Below are positions 35,613 through 43,814 of a DNA stretch of 64,000 bases, piece by piece. The position numbers and the translations under genes were made by a program. Every line of letters starts with the position of its first letter. Position 1 is the stretch's first letter. Under the pieces are notes generated by a model, which saw only the letters and a list, made by a program, of their open reading frames with translations, did no database searches and was not told the origin of the DNA. Source of the DNA: Gaiellasilicea sp963731615. Its GTDB lineage: Bacteria > Actinomycetota > Thermoleophilia > Gaiellales > Gaiellaceae. The DNA lies in assembly GCA_963731615.1 (NCBI GenBank), contig CAVSWD010000005.1, positions 248,001 to 312,000 of the forward strand, read 5' to 3'.

Positions 35613-36146
35613 ATGAGCACGACCGAGCAGAGCACCGCGATCCCGACCGGGACGTGGGCCGTCGACCCGGTGCACTCGAGCATCGGCTTCGCCGTCAAGC
35701 ACAGCGGCGTCATGACGTTCAAGGGTGGCTTCGACGACTTCGACGCAAAGCTGGTCGACGGCCGCCTCGAGGGGACGGTCAAGGTCGCGAGCGTTCATGT
35801 CGACGACCCGAACCTCACCGGCCACCTGCAGACGCCGGATTTCTTCGACGCCGAGCAGTATCCCGAGCTTCGCTTCGCGTCGAAGGCACTTCAGCACGAC
35901 GGTGACACGGTCTCGATCGAGGGCGACCTGACCCTCCGCGGCGTCACACTGCCCGTCGAGATCACCGGCACCAGCTTCGGCCCGGTCACGGACGGCTATG
36001 GCAACGAGCGGCTCGGTTTCGACCTCGAGGCAACGATCAACCGGCGCGACTTCGGGATCGACTGGAGCGCCGACCTGCCGAGCGGTGACCAGATGCTCGC
36101 CGACGACGTCACGATCACGGCCAACCTCGCGCTGGTGCAGGCGTAG
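35613..36146 (+). CDS. YceI-family protein
   Basis: 177 residues, cytoplasmic (no signal peptide). YceI lipocalin-like barrel, which binds isoprenoids or long polyenes in other members: GTWAVDPVHSSIGFAVKHSG, VDGRLEGTVKVASVHVDD, PDFFDAEQYPELRFASK, LTLRGVTLPVEITG and LEATINRRDFGIDWSADLP. GAAGGAA ribosome site before ATG. Followed after 3 bases by the FMN reductase. Divergent MarR suggests an inducible stress response pair. Confidence 0.93.
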   Translation: MSTTEQSTAIPTGTWAVDPVHSSIGFAVKHSGVMTFKGGFDDFDAKLVDGRLEGTVKVASVHVDDPNLTGHLQTPDFFDAEQYPELRFASKALQHDGDTVSIEGDLTLRGVTLPVEITGTSFGPVTDGYGNERLGFDLEATINRRDFGIDWSADLPSGDQMLADDVTITANLALVQA

Positions 36147-36149
36147 TCG

Positions 36150-36704
36150 ATGAAGCTCCTCGCGATCAGCGGCAGCCTCCGGGCGGGCTCCCACAACACG
36201 GACCTGCTGCAGGCGGCTGCCGCGGTCGCGCCCGACGGCGTCGACATCGAGCTCTACCAAGGGCTGAAGGAGATCCCGCCCTACGACGCCGACGACGACT
36301 TCCCCGGCGCCCAGCCACTCGCCGTGCAGCGTTTCAAGACTGCGCTCGCGGCGGCAGACGGGATCCTGATCGCGACGCCGGAGTACAACTCGTCGATCCC
36401 GGGCGTGCTCAAGAACGCGCTCGACTGGGCCTCCCGGCCGCTTGCCGAGTCGCCCGTCCTGAACAAGCCGGCCGCCGTGCTCTCGTCGAGCACGGGGATG
36501 TTCGGCGGCGTCTGGGCCGCAGCGGAGACCCGCAAGGTCCTCGGGGCGCTCGGCGCCCGCACGCTCGAGGACACCGTCGCCGTGCCGAAGGCGCACGAGC
36601 GGCTCGCGAACGGCGTCGACGCGACGCTGCTGGACGAGCTCCGCACCGTCGTCAATGCACTGGGCGCGGCCGTCGCGGCCCGCGACGCGGCGGTCGCCGC
36701 CTAG
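36150..36704 (+). CDS. NADPH-dependent FMN reductase
   Basis: 184 residues, flavodoxin fold. The FMN phosphate loop is SGSLRAGSHNTDLL at residues ~7-20; GILIATPEYNSSIPGVLKNA and VLSSSTGMFGGVWAAAETRK are further FMN-binding motifs. Such proteins reduce quinones, azo dyes or supply reduced FMN. Three bases after yceI, so in the same MarR-controlled unit. Confidence 0.93.
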   Translation: MKLLAISGSLRAGSHNTDLLQAAAAVAPDGVDIELYQGLKEIPPYDADDDFPGAQPLAVQRFKTALAAADGILIATPEYNSSIPGVLKNALDWASRPLAESPVLNKPAAVLSSSTGMFGGVWAAAETRKVLGALGARTLEDTVAVPKAHERLANGVDATLLDELRTVVNALGAAVAARDAAVAA

Positions 36705-37276
36705 CGGCTCTGGCCCGCCAGGCCCGCGAGGAGTCCGCGCGACGCGGTGCGGAAGCGCTCGACGTCCGCGTAGGGACGCGCGACGAGCATCGCTCCCTCG
36801 AGGGCACTCACGATCAGGCGCGCGGCATCCCGCGCGGAGCCCGTGATCGAGATCGTCCCCGACCGCCGTCCGGCCTCGAGCACGCCTTCCAGCCAGCGCT
36901 CGTTGTCGTCGAAGAAACGGAGCACGACCGTCTGCATCGGCACCGGCAACGTCCCGTACTCGGCCGCGAGCATCCCGCACAGGCACATCCGCTCGTCGCT
37001 CAGCACGTTGGCATAGAGGCCGGCATACGCGTCGAGCTTCTCCGGCGCCGGGCGGTCGCCCGCGTCGATCTCTGCGAGGGCCTCCCCGAAGCGGTGGGCG
37101 TACCTGCTCATCAGCGCGACGCCGAGCTCCGACTTACCGGCGAAGTGGTAGTGGAGGCCGGCCTTGGTCAAGTCGAGCTCGGCTGCGACATCGGCGTAGC
37201 TGAAGCCGTTGTAGCCGCGCTGCTGCACGAGCCGCTCGGCTGCGTCGAGGATCGCTGTTCGGGTGTCTTTCTTCAT
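36701..37276 (-). CDS. TetR-family transcriptional regulator
   Basis: 191 residues. The N-terminal HTH reads AILDAAERLVQQRGYNGFSY then ADVAAELDLTKAGLHYHFAG with K-S-E-L, typical TetR. The C-terminal domain (MQTVVLRFFDDNERWLEGVL) is of the TetR_C type. Divergent from a cupin gene 87 bases away; the palindrome at 37306-37321 between them is a likely operator. Stop overlaps the FMN reductase stop (CTAG). Confidence 0.93.
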   Translation of the reverse strand: MKKDTRTAILDAAERLVQQRGYNGFSYADVAAELDLTKAGLHYHFAGKSELGVALMSRYAHRFGEALAEIDAGDRPAPEKLDAYAGLYANVLSDERMCLCGMLAAEYGTLPVPMQTVVLRFFDDNERWLEGVLEAGRRSGTISITGSARDAARLIVSALEGAMLVARPYADVERFRTASRGLLAGLAGQSR

Positions 37277-37298
37277 CGGAGTCAGTGTGGCACAGCTG

Positions 37299-37328
37299 TT
37301 GACTTCTTACCTACTAGTAAGTTAGCGT
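37299..37328 (+). promoter_or_regulatory. Cupin gene promoter with TetR operator palindrome
   Basis: TTGACT -35 at 37299-37304; palindrome CTTAC-CTACTA-GTAAG (37306-37321, perfect 5-base arms with 6-base centre) fills the spacer; a weak -10 (TTAGCG/TAGCGT) follows at 37322-37328. An operator in the spacer is typical of TetR repression. Confidence 0.6.
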
Positions 37329-37363
37329 CAGCGCGCACGAATCCACGACGGAGGGAGGACAAG

Positions 37364-37732
37364 ATGCAGGAGATCGCGGTGAGGTCGATGCACAAGTCGT
37401 TCGACGCGCCGGACGAGGTGCGCGAGTTCCCGCTCGGCCAGGCCGAGATCCTCGAGATCGGTGGCGGCGAGGTCGGCCGCTACACGGTGCAGCCCGGCTG
37501 GAGCTGGTCCGAGCACATCAAGCCGATTGCGCAGACCGACCTCTGCGAGGCGCCGCACTTCCAGTTTCACGTCTCCGGCACGCTTCGAATCCGCGAGGCG
37601 GACGGGACCGAGTTCGACATCGGCCCGGGCGAGGTGAGCATGCTGCCGCCGGGTCACGACGCGTGGGTCGTCGGCGACGAGCCCGTCACCGTGATCGACT
37701 GGGGCGGCGCCCATGCCTGGGCGAAGTCCTAG
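37364..37732 (+). CDS. Cupin-domain protein
   Basis: 122 residues, single cupin barrel. Metal-site pattern HFQFHVSGTLRI (for G-x5-H-x-H equivalent) and a second motif LPPGHDAWVVGDEPVTVIDW with a His. AEILEIGGGEVGRYTVQPG then SWSEHIKPIAQTDLCEAPHF begin the domain. Ribosome site GGAGG before ATG 37364. Control by the divergent TetR is inferred. Substrate unknown. Convergent with the alpha/beta hydrolase (CTAG stop overlap). Confidence 0.8.
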   Translation: MQEIAVRSMHKSFDAPDEVREFPLGQAEILEIGGGEVGRYTVQPGWSWSEHIKPIAQTDLCEAPHFQFHVSGTLRIREADGTEFDIGPGEVSMLPPGHDAWVVGDEPVTVIDWGGAHAWAKS

Positions 37733-38507
37733 TACTCGCTCGTGAGAAAGCGCTCGACGGCGCCGAGCGTGTCGTCGAGCGCATCCCAGAGCACGGTGTG
37801 CCCCGCTGGGATGCGCACGACCTGGAGCAGGTCGCCCAGAGCCGCAGCATGTGCGTCCAGCAGGTGGTCGTAGGGCAGGTAGGACGTCTCGCCGAGGACG
37901 AGCAGCGTCGGCACGCGCACGCTGCTCGAACGGTGGCGGCTCGGCGGGTCATCTCGCCGTAGGCCGCCACGACCGCGCTCTGGCAATAGCGGTAGCGCCA
38001 GTTGCCATCGTCGTCCGGCAGCAGGTGGGCGCGCAACTCGGCCTCGACCAGGCTACGCGGCGCCGTCGTGAGCACGCTCTCCTCGTAGCGCCGATCGATT
38101 CCCTCGTCGAACGAGACGTAGGAGCGGTCGCGCCGCGCGTTCTCGGCCGCAACGAGCCCGATGTCCGGCGGGATCTGGAGCGCGGGATCGAGGAGGACGA
38201 GCCGCTCGACGCGATCCGGCGCGGCTGCGGCGACCTCGAATGCGATCCGCCCGCCGAACGAGTGGCCGAGCCAGGCGCGGCGACCGGCCGGTGCCGCTTC
38301 GAGCACGTCCTCGACGTGCTGCTCCAGATGCCAGGGTGGCTCCCAGCTGGAGTCACCGTGTCCGCGCAGGTCGAGCGCGATCACGTGCCGGTCGCCGGCG
38401 AGACGTCCGGCGAGCTCCGCGAAGTGCAGGCCGTGGCTCGTGACGCCGTGCAGGCAGACGAGCGGCGGCAGGCTCTCGTCCCCCCAAGCGTGGCGGGCGA
38501 GGCTCAC
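37729..38507 (-). CDS. Alpha/beta hydrolase, one apparent frameshift
   Basis: About 259 residues. LVCLHGVTSHGLHFAELAG (oxyanion H-G), VIALDLRGHGDSSWE and the nucleophile elbow WLGHSFGGRIAFEVAA (G-H-S-x-G-G) are present; after a frame change near 37930, VPTLLVLGETSYLPYD and IPAGHTVLWD bring in the Asp and His of the triad. An esterase, lipase or C-C hydrolase. GTG 38507 overlaps the stop of the peroxiredoxin gene (GTGA), so they are co-translated. Confidence 0.8.
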
Positions 38508-38965
38508 TCGGCGGTGACGGCGAGCGGCGCGGAGGCAACCTCTGTTCTTCGCTCGTTGTCCTTGTTCACGAGGCTCCAGACGACGATGCCCTCCTTGTCG
38601 ATCAGGAACGTGCCTCGAACCGGAGCGCCGCTGCTCTCGTCGAAGACGCCGTACGCCTTTGCCGCCTCGCCGTGGGGCCAGAAGTCGGACGCGAGCGTGT
38701 AGGTCAGCCCGAGCTGCTTCCTCCACGCCTTCCGCGCGGGCGCCGGGTCGCACGAGACGAGGACGATGTCGGTCTCGGCGCTCTCGAACGACGCGCGATT
38801 CTCCTGGAGGTCGAGCGCCTCGGCCTCGCACACCGGCGTGAACGCGAAGGGATGGAAGACGAGCAGGACGTTCCTGCGGCCGCGGAAGTCGGCGAGCCGC
38901 ACGCGTTCGTCCTTGTCGACCTCGAGGTCGAACGCAGGCGCCTCACTCCCGGTCTCGATGCTCAC
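38504..38965 (-). CDS. Peroxiredoxin (AhpE-like, 1-Cys)
   Basis: 153 residues from GTG 38965 (an ATG at 38980 is possible). LLVFHPFAFTPVCEAEALDL holds the peroxidatic Cys; no resolving Cys is in the usual place, so it is a 1-Cys type like mycobacterial AhpE and reduces hydroperoxides with an outside thiol. PAPARKAWRKQLGLTYTLAS and VRGTFLIDKEGIVVW are family parts. The start overlaps the 3' end of rarA and the stop the next gene, so a co-translated run. Confidence 0.9.
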   Translation of the reverse strand: MSIETGSEAPAFDLEVDKDERVRLADFRGRRNVLLVFHPFAFTPVCEAEALDLQENRASFESAETDIVLVSCDPAPARKAWRKQLGLTYTLASDFWPHGEAAKAYGVFDESSGAPVRGTFLIDKEGIVVWSLVNKDNERRTEVASAPLAVTAE

Positions 38966-40220
38966 CGTCCCCCTCCTCACCGTGGCCCGACGGCCGATAG
39001 TAGCGCCGTCCCTTTAGCTCGTCGGGAAGGTAGTCGAGCTCGGAGCCGCGCGGGTCGGTGTGTGGGTCGAGGTACCCCTCGCCGTGACCGAGCTTCTTCG
39101 CACCGGCGTAGTGGGCATCGCGCAGCATCGCGGGCGGGCGCAAGTTCCCGCTCTCGCGCACCTCGCGGCGGGCGTCCCAGATCGCGTTCGCGCTCGCCTT
39201 CGACTTCGGCGCGTTCGCAAGGTAGATCGCGGCCTGCGAGAGATTCAGCTGCGCCTCCGGCAGGCCGACGTGCTCGAGTGCGTGCGCCGCGGCAACGGCG
39301 ACCTGAAGCGCTCGCGGGTCGGCGTTGCCGACGTCCTCGGAGGCGAAGATGACCATGCGCCGGACGATGAAGCGCGGATCCTCGCCGCCCTCGAGCATCG
39401 CGGCGAGGTAGTAGACGGCCGCATCGGGATCGGAGCCGCGCATCGACTTGATGAAGGCCGAGACGAAGTCGTAGTGCTGGTCAGCGCCCTTGTCGTAGCG
39501 AAGCGGACGCTTGCGAGCGGCATCGTCGACGTGGCGCTCGGCGAGGGGAGCGTCCTCCGCCTGGGCGGTCTCCCAGGCGAGCTCGACCGTGCTGAGCGCG
39601 GTGCGCGCGTCGCCGCCGGCACGCCGCGCGATCAGCGCGACCAGCTCCTCGGACACCTCGGCGCCGATCGCGGCGGCACCGCGGCGGACGACCTCGGCGA
39701 CCTCGTCGTCGGAGAGCGCTTCGAGCTCGACGACCTGGCAGCGGGAGAGCAGCGCCGAGTTGACCTCGAAGTACGGGTTCTCGGTGGTCGCCCCGATCAG
39801 GGTGACGAGCCCCTCCTCGACCGCCGGCAGCAACGCGTCCTGCTGCGCTTTGTTGAAGCGGTGGATCTCGTCGAGGAAGAGGATCGTACGCTGACCGTTT
39901 CCGCCCAGCCGGTCACGCGCACGCTGCATGACCCCGCGAACGTCGTCGACACGGGCCGAGACCGCCGAGAGCTCCTCGAAGGCCGCACCCGTCTCGGTGG
40001 CGACGATCCGGGCGAGCGTCGTCTTGCCGACGCCCGGTGGGCCGTAGAGGATCAGCGAGCGAAGCCGGTCATCCTCGATCGAGCGGCGCAGCGCCGAGCC
40101 CTCGCCGAGCACGTGCTTCTGGCCGACGAGCTCGTCGAGCGAGCGCGGCCGCAGCCGCTGCGGCAGCGGGGCGAGCGCGGCGGACCGTTCGCGGGCAGCG
40201 TCGGCGAAAAGGTCGCTCAT
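38943..40220 (-). CDS. rarA: Replication-associated recombination protein RarA (MgsA)
   Basis: 425 residues. AAA+ clamp-loader-like ATPase acting at stalled replication forks. Walker A LYGPPGVGKTTLA, Walker B ILFLDEIHRFNKAQQD, sensor LIGATTENPYFEVNSALLSR; C-terminal part HYDFVSAFIKSMRGSDPDAA, AAMLEGGEDPRFIVRRMVIF and HYAGAKKLGHGEGY is the RarA-specific tetramerisation domain. Starts at ATG 40220 (MSDLFADAARER); sequence further upstream is the shadow of kynA. Divergent from kynA with 21 bases between starts. Confidence 0.97.
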   Translation of the reverse strand: MSDLFADAARERSAALAPLPQRLRPRSLDELVGQKHVLGEGSALRRSIEDDRLRSLILYGPPGVGKTTLARIVATETGAAFEELSAVSARVDDVRGVMQRARDRLGGNGQRTILFLDEIHRFNKAQQDALLPAVEEGLVTLIGATTENPYFEVNSALLSRCQVVELEALSDDEVAEVVRRGAAAIGAEVSEELVALIARRAGGDARTALSTVELAWETAQAEDAPLAERHVDDAARKRPLRYDKGADQHYDFVSAFIKSMRGSDPDAAVYYLAAMLEGGEDPRFIVRRMVIFASEDVGNADPRALQVAVAAAHALEHVGLPEAQLNLSQAAIYLANAPKSKASANAIWDARREVRESGNLRPPAMLRDAHYAGAKKLGHGEGYLDPHTDPRGSELDYLPDELKGRRYYRPSGHGEEGDGEHRDRE

Positions 40221-40241
40221 CTTGGGCAGTATGCTCAGGCG

Positions 40242-40952
40242 GTGGCGACGCACGAGGACTTTTCGGAGCCCGTTCTCGAGGGCGACGGCGAGAGCGACTA
40301 CGAGCGCTACCTGAACACGGTCGGCCTGCTTGCGCTGCAGAAGACGGCGGAGGAGTGGGTGCACCGGGACGAGCTCCTCTTCCAGACCGTTCACCAGTCC
40401 TCTGAGCTCTGGCTGAAGCTCGCCTGGAACGACGTCGAGGCGGCGACAGAGCATCTGGGCGACCGCGAGATTCCGGCTGCCCTGCGGCTGCTCCGCCGCA
40501 GCGTTCTGTGCCTCCAGTACGCGACGACGCAGCTCGACATGCTCGAGCAGATGTCGCCGTGGGAGTACCAGGAGATCCGCAAGGTGCTCGGCCACGGCAG
40601 CGGCTTCGACTCGCCCGGCTGGCGCGAGATTCGCCGCGTCACGCCGGCGGCCGGGCAGGCGTTTCACGCGCTCCGCGAGCAGGCCGGGCTGTCACTGACG
40701 GACGTCTACGTCAAGGGTCGCGAGCACGAGGAGCTCTACCAGCTCGCCGAGGCGCTGATCGAATGGGACGAGCGAATCAACCTCTGGCGGATCCGCCACT
40801 ACAAGGTGGTCGCACGCGTCATCGGCGACTCGGTCGTCGGCACGCAGGGGACGCCGGTCGAGGTGCTCGGCCGGCTCGTGCACCACGTCTTCTTCCCGGA
40901 GCTCTGGCGCGTGCGCAACGAGCTGACGGCTCTGTCTCAGGAGGGATCGTGA
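40242..40952 (+). CDS. kynA: Tryptophan 2,3-dioxygenase
   Basis: 236 residues. Haem enzyme that opens the indole ring of tryptophan to N-formylkynurenine. FQTVHQSSELWLKLAWND, VLGHGSGFDSPGWREI (substrate loop, with proximal-side residues) and WRIRHYKVVARVIGDSVVGT with haem-ligand His are clear. A little short of typical ~270-280. Starts at GTG 40242 right beside rarA on the other strand. kynB/kynU/kynF for later steps are not in the window; the next genes are methyltransferases, so the fate of N-formylkynurenine here is open. Confidence 0.95.
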   Translation: MATHEDFSEPVLEGDGESDYERYLNTVGLLALQKTAEEWVHRDELLFQTVHQSSELWLKLAWNDVEAATEHLGDREIPAALRLLRRSVLCLQYATTQLDMLEQMSPWEYQEIRKVLGHGSGFDSPGWREIRRVTPAAGQAFHALREQAGLSLTDVYVKGREHEELYQLAEALIEWDERINLWRIRHYKVVARVIGDSVVGTQGTPVEVLGRLVHHVFFPELWRVRNELTALSQEGS

Positions 40953-41701
40953 GAGACCCAGCGGCGTGGTGGGGCGAAGGTACGTATGAGCGACTGGCCG
41001 AGCGGCTGGCACCCGTCCACGAGGAGCTCGTCGACTCGCTCGTGCCGCGTGCCGGCGAGCTGTGGCTCGACGCGGCGACCGGCACCGGCGAGGTGGCACT
41101 GCGGGCAGCCCAGGCCGGAGCGAGCGTCACCGCTTTCGACTTCTCGCCAGGAATGTTGGAGAAAGCGAAGCGGCGGCTCGACGGACTCGACGTGCGCCTC
41201 GAGCAGGCGGACGCACGCGACCTTCCTTACGAGGACGCCTCGTTCGATGTAATCGCGTCGTGTTTCGGCGTCATCTTCCCGCCTGAGCGCGAGCAGGTCG
41301 CAGGCGAGCTGGGCCGCGTTTGCCGGCCGCAGGGACGGATCGGAATCACGGCGTGGCTTCCGGACGAGGAGATCAACGCAGCGTGGTCGCCGTACATCGG
41401 CAGCGAGCCGCTCCCGATCGATGCTTGGGGCGATCCGGCCGAGGTTCAGCGCCTTCTGGGGAAGGACTACGAGCTCGAAATCGAGCGGAGGACGTGGTGG
41501 CTGACCGGTTCGGACGGGGTAGACGTCTGGGAGTTCCTCTCGGCGTCCGCGCCGCCGATCCGCGTGCTGCTCGCCGCGGTCGGCGAAGAGGTCGGCGATC
41601 AGCTACGCGACGCGTACGTCGAAGTCGCCGAACGGCACCGGACCGACGCCGGCGTTCGCTACCCGATGGACTACCTGCTCGCGGTCGGCAGCAGGCGATG
41701 A
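40949..41701 (+). CDS. Class I SAM-dependent methyltransferase
   Basis: 250 residues, GTG start overlapping the kynA stop as GTGA, hence co-translated with it. Motifs: WLDAATGTGEVALRAAQAG, FDFSPGMLEKAKRRL, LPYEDASFDVIASCFGVIFP and VCRPQGRIGITAW. Paralogue of the next gene (same LPYEDASFDV run), and more distantly of 21791. The link to tryptophan breakdown is only positional. Confidence 0.85.
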   Translation: MRDPAAWWGEGTYERLAERLAPVHEELVDSLVPRAGELWLDAATGTGEVALRAAQAGASVTAFDFSPGMLEKAKRRLDGLDVRLEQADARDLPYEDASFDVIASCFGVIFPPEREQVAGELGRVCRPQGRIGITAWLPDEEINAAWSPYIGSEPLPIDAWGDPAEVQRLLGKDYELEIERRTWWLTGSDGVDVWEFLSASAPPIRVLLAAVGEEVGDQLRDAYVEVAERHRTDAGVRYPMDYLLAVGSRR

Positions 41702-41717
41702 CACTCTCAAAGGAGCG

Positions 41718-42515
41718 GTGATGTTCGAGGAACTGAAGGCCAAGCAGAGCGTCATGTGGGGCAACGGCCCCTACCAGAGGATCACCGATCTGCTCACCGA
41801 GTCGCAGGAAGGCCTCGTCGCCGCGCTGAAGCCTCGGGACGGTGAGAAGTGGCTCGACGTGGCGACCGGGACCGGGGCGGTCGCGCGGATGGCTGCCCGG
41901 GGCGGCGCCGACGTCACCGGTCTCGATCTCGCGCCGGATCTGATCGAGACGGCACGCGAGCACACCGAGGCCGAGGGCCTGTCGATCCGGTTCGATGTCG
42001 GCGACTGCGAAGCACTTCCCTACGAGGATGCGTCCTTCGACGTCGTCGTCTCGACGTTCGGCGTCATGTTCGCCCCGGACCACTCGGCGGTCGCACGAAA
42101 TCTCGCCCGCGTGACGCGGCCGGGCGGCCGGCTCGGCCTCGCGAACTGGACCGAGGACAGCGGCATCGGCGACATCTTCCGCGTGATGAAGCCGTTCCAG
42201 GCCGCACCGCCGCCACAGGGTGTCGGCAATCCGTTCGCCTGGGGCGACGAGGGCCACGTGCGCGAGCTCCTCGGCAACGACTTCGACCTCGAGCTCGAGG
42301 TGCTCGACACCGAGCATCGGCCCTCCTCCGGGGAGGAGGCCTGGGAGATCTTCTCGACGTCCTATGGGCCGACGAAGACGCTCGCCGAGTCGCTCGACGA
42401 CGAGCGTCGCGAGGAGCTGCACCGCGCGTGGGTCGACCTCTACGAACAGTCCCGGGTCGGCGACGAGATCGTCCAGCACCGGAACTACCTCCGCGTGCTC
42501 GGCACCCGGCGCTAG
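41718..42515 (+). CDS. Class I SAM-dependent methyltransferase, paralogue of the preceding gene
   Basis: 265 residues (GTG 41718, ATG 41721 next). KWLDVATGTGAVARMAARGG, LDLAPDLIETAREHTEAEG, LPYEDASFDVVVSTFGVMFA and VTRPGGRLGLANWTED line up with the previous protein along the whole domain, so the pair arose by tandem duplication. Ribosome site AAAGGAG before the start. Only substrates and the C-terminal ~90 residues differ much. Confidence 0.87.
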   Translation: MMFEELKAKQSVMWGNGPYQRITDLLTESQEGLVAALKPRDGEKWLDVATGTGAVARMAARGGADVTGLDLAPDLIETAREHTEAEGLSIRFDVGDCEALPYEDASFDVVVSTFGVMFAPDHSAVARNLARVTRPGGRLGLANWTEDSGIGDIFRVMKPFQAAPPPQGVGNPFAWGDEGHVRELLGNDFDLELEVLDTEHRPSSGEEAWEIFSTSYGPTKTLAESLDDERREELHRAWVDLYEQSRVGDEIVQHRNYLRVLGTRR

Positions 42516-43808
42516 ATGGCGACGGTCTCGCTCCGCGACGAGGCGGTCGACCTGCTGCAGCGACTGCTGCGGCTGAACACGGTCAACCCACCGGGGAACG
42601 AGACGATCGCAGCCGAGCTGCTGCGCGACTACCTGGAGGCGCACGGGATCGAGGTGCAGCTGCTCGGACGGACGCCGGAGCGCGCCAATCTGGTCGCGCG
42701 GCTGCCCGGGGGGTCAGGGCCGACCCTCTGCTTTCTCTCCCACACGGACACGGTCGTCGCCGACCCGTCCGAGTGGTCGCGCGATCCCTGGTCCGGCGAT
42801 CTCGCCGACGACCATGTCTGGGGACGCGGCGCGCTCGACATGAAGAATCAGGTCGCGGCGAGCGCCGTCGCGATCGCGTCGCTTGCCCGGGAAGGGTTCA
42901 AGCCGCCCGGCGACCTCGTCTTCATCGCTGCCGCCGACGAGGAGGTCGGCAAGGCGTTCGGCCTGCAGTGGCTCTGCGACGAGCATCCGGATCTCGTCCG
43001 GGTCGACTACGCGATCAACGAAGGTGGCGGCGAACGGATCGTCGTCGCGGGAGCTCCCATCTACCTGTGCGCCTCGGCCGAGAAGATGTCGGCGCCGTTC
43101 CGGCTCCTCGTTCACGGCCGCAGCGGGCACGCCTCGATGCCCGGGATCGCCGACAACGCCCTCGTCAAGGCGGCGCCGCTGATCGAGAAGCTCGCTGCCT
43201 ACGAGGCGGAGCCCTCAATCGGGCCCGAGGTCGCCGGCTTCCTCGACGCGGTGCTCGGCGAGCAGCCGCCGCCCGGCGAGGTGCTCGCGCGACTGCAGGC
43301 GCTCGACCCGCTCGCCGCCGAGACGATCGAGCCGCTCCTCTCCTTCACGCTGTCGCCGACGATGATCCAGGCATCCGAGCGCCGAAACGTGATCCCCGGA
43401 ACGGTCGAGCTGGTCGTCGACCGGCGCCTGCTGCCGGGCCAGACGCCCGAGGAAGTCGATCCGATCGTCCGGGAGCTGCTCGGCCCAGGCGACTACGAGC
43501 TCGAGACGCTCGAGCGCTGGGGCGGCACGCGCTCGGCGCTCGACACACCGCTCTGGGAAGGGATCTCGGCCTGGGTCGGCGAGGCCGAGCCGGGCGCCAA
43601 GCTGGCCCCGTACTGCTGCCCCGGTTTCACCGATTCGCACTGGCTGCGGGACGCCTTCGACACGGTCGCCTACGGCTTCTTCCCGCTGCGGACGATGGAG
43701 ACCGAGCTGGCGGCGCGTTTGATCCACTCCGCCGACGAGCGGACGCACGTCGACGATCTCGCGCTCGGCGTCGACTTTCTCCGCCACGCCGCGCGCTCGC
43801 TGGGGTAG
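42516..43808 (+). CDS. M20/M25/M40-family metallohydrolase
   Basis: 430 residues. Zinc ligands: CFLSHTDTVVADPSEWSRDP (His and Asp), WGRGALDMKNQVAASAVAIA (bridging Asp), FIAAADEEVGKAFG (catalytic and ligand Glu), and the dimerisation domain with FRLLVHGRSGHASMPGIADN. Final His expected in CCPGFTDSHWL. Aminoacylase/peptidase/dipeptidase of ArgE-DapE type; substrate not predictable. Begins directly after the previous stop and ends 6 bases before pabB. Confidence 0.92.
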   Translation: MATVSLRDEAVDLLQRLLRLNTVNPPGNETIAAELLRDYLEAHGIEVQLLGRTPERANLVARLPGGSGPTLCFLSHTDTVVADPSEWSRDPWSGDLADDHVWGRGALDMKNQVAASAVAIASLAREGFKPPGDLVFIAAADEEVGKAFGLQWLCDEHPDLVRVDYAINEGGGERIVVAGAPIYLCASAEKMSAPFRLLVHGRSGHASMPGIADNALVKAAPLIEKLAAYEAEPSIGPEVAGFLDAVLGEQPPPGEVLARLQALDPLAAETIEPLLSFTLSPTMIQASERRNVIPGTVELVVDRRLLPGQTPEEVDPIVRELLGPGDYELETLERWGGTRSALDTPLWEGISAWVGEAEPGAKLAPYCCPGFTDSHWLRDAFDTVAYGFFPLRTMETELAARLIHSADERTHVDDLALGVDFLRHAARSLG

Positions 43809-43814
43809 CGAGAA

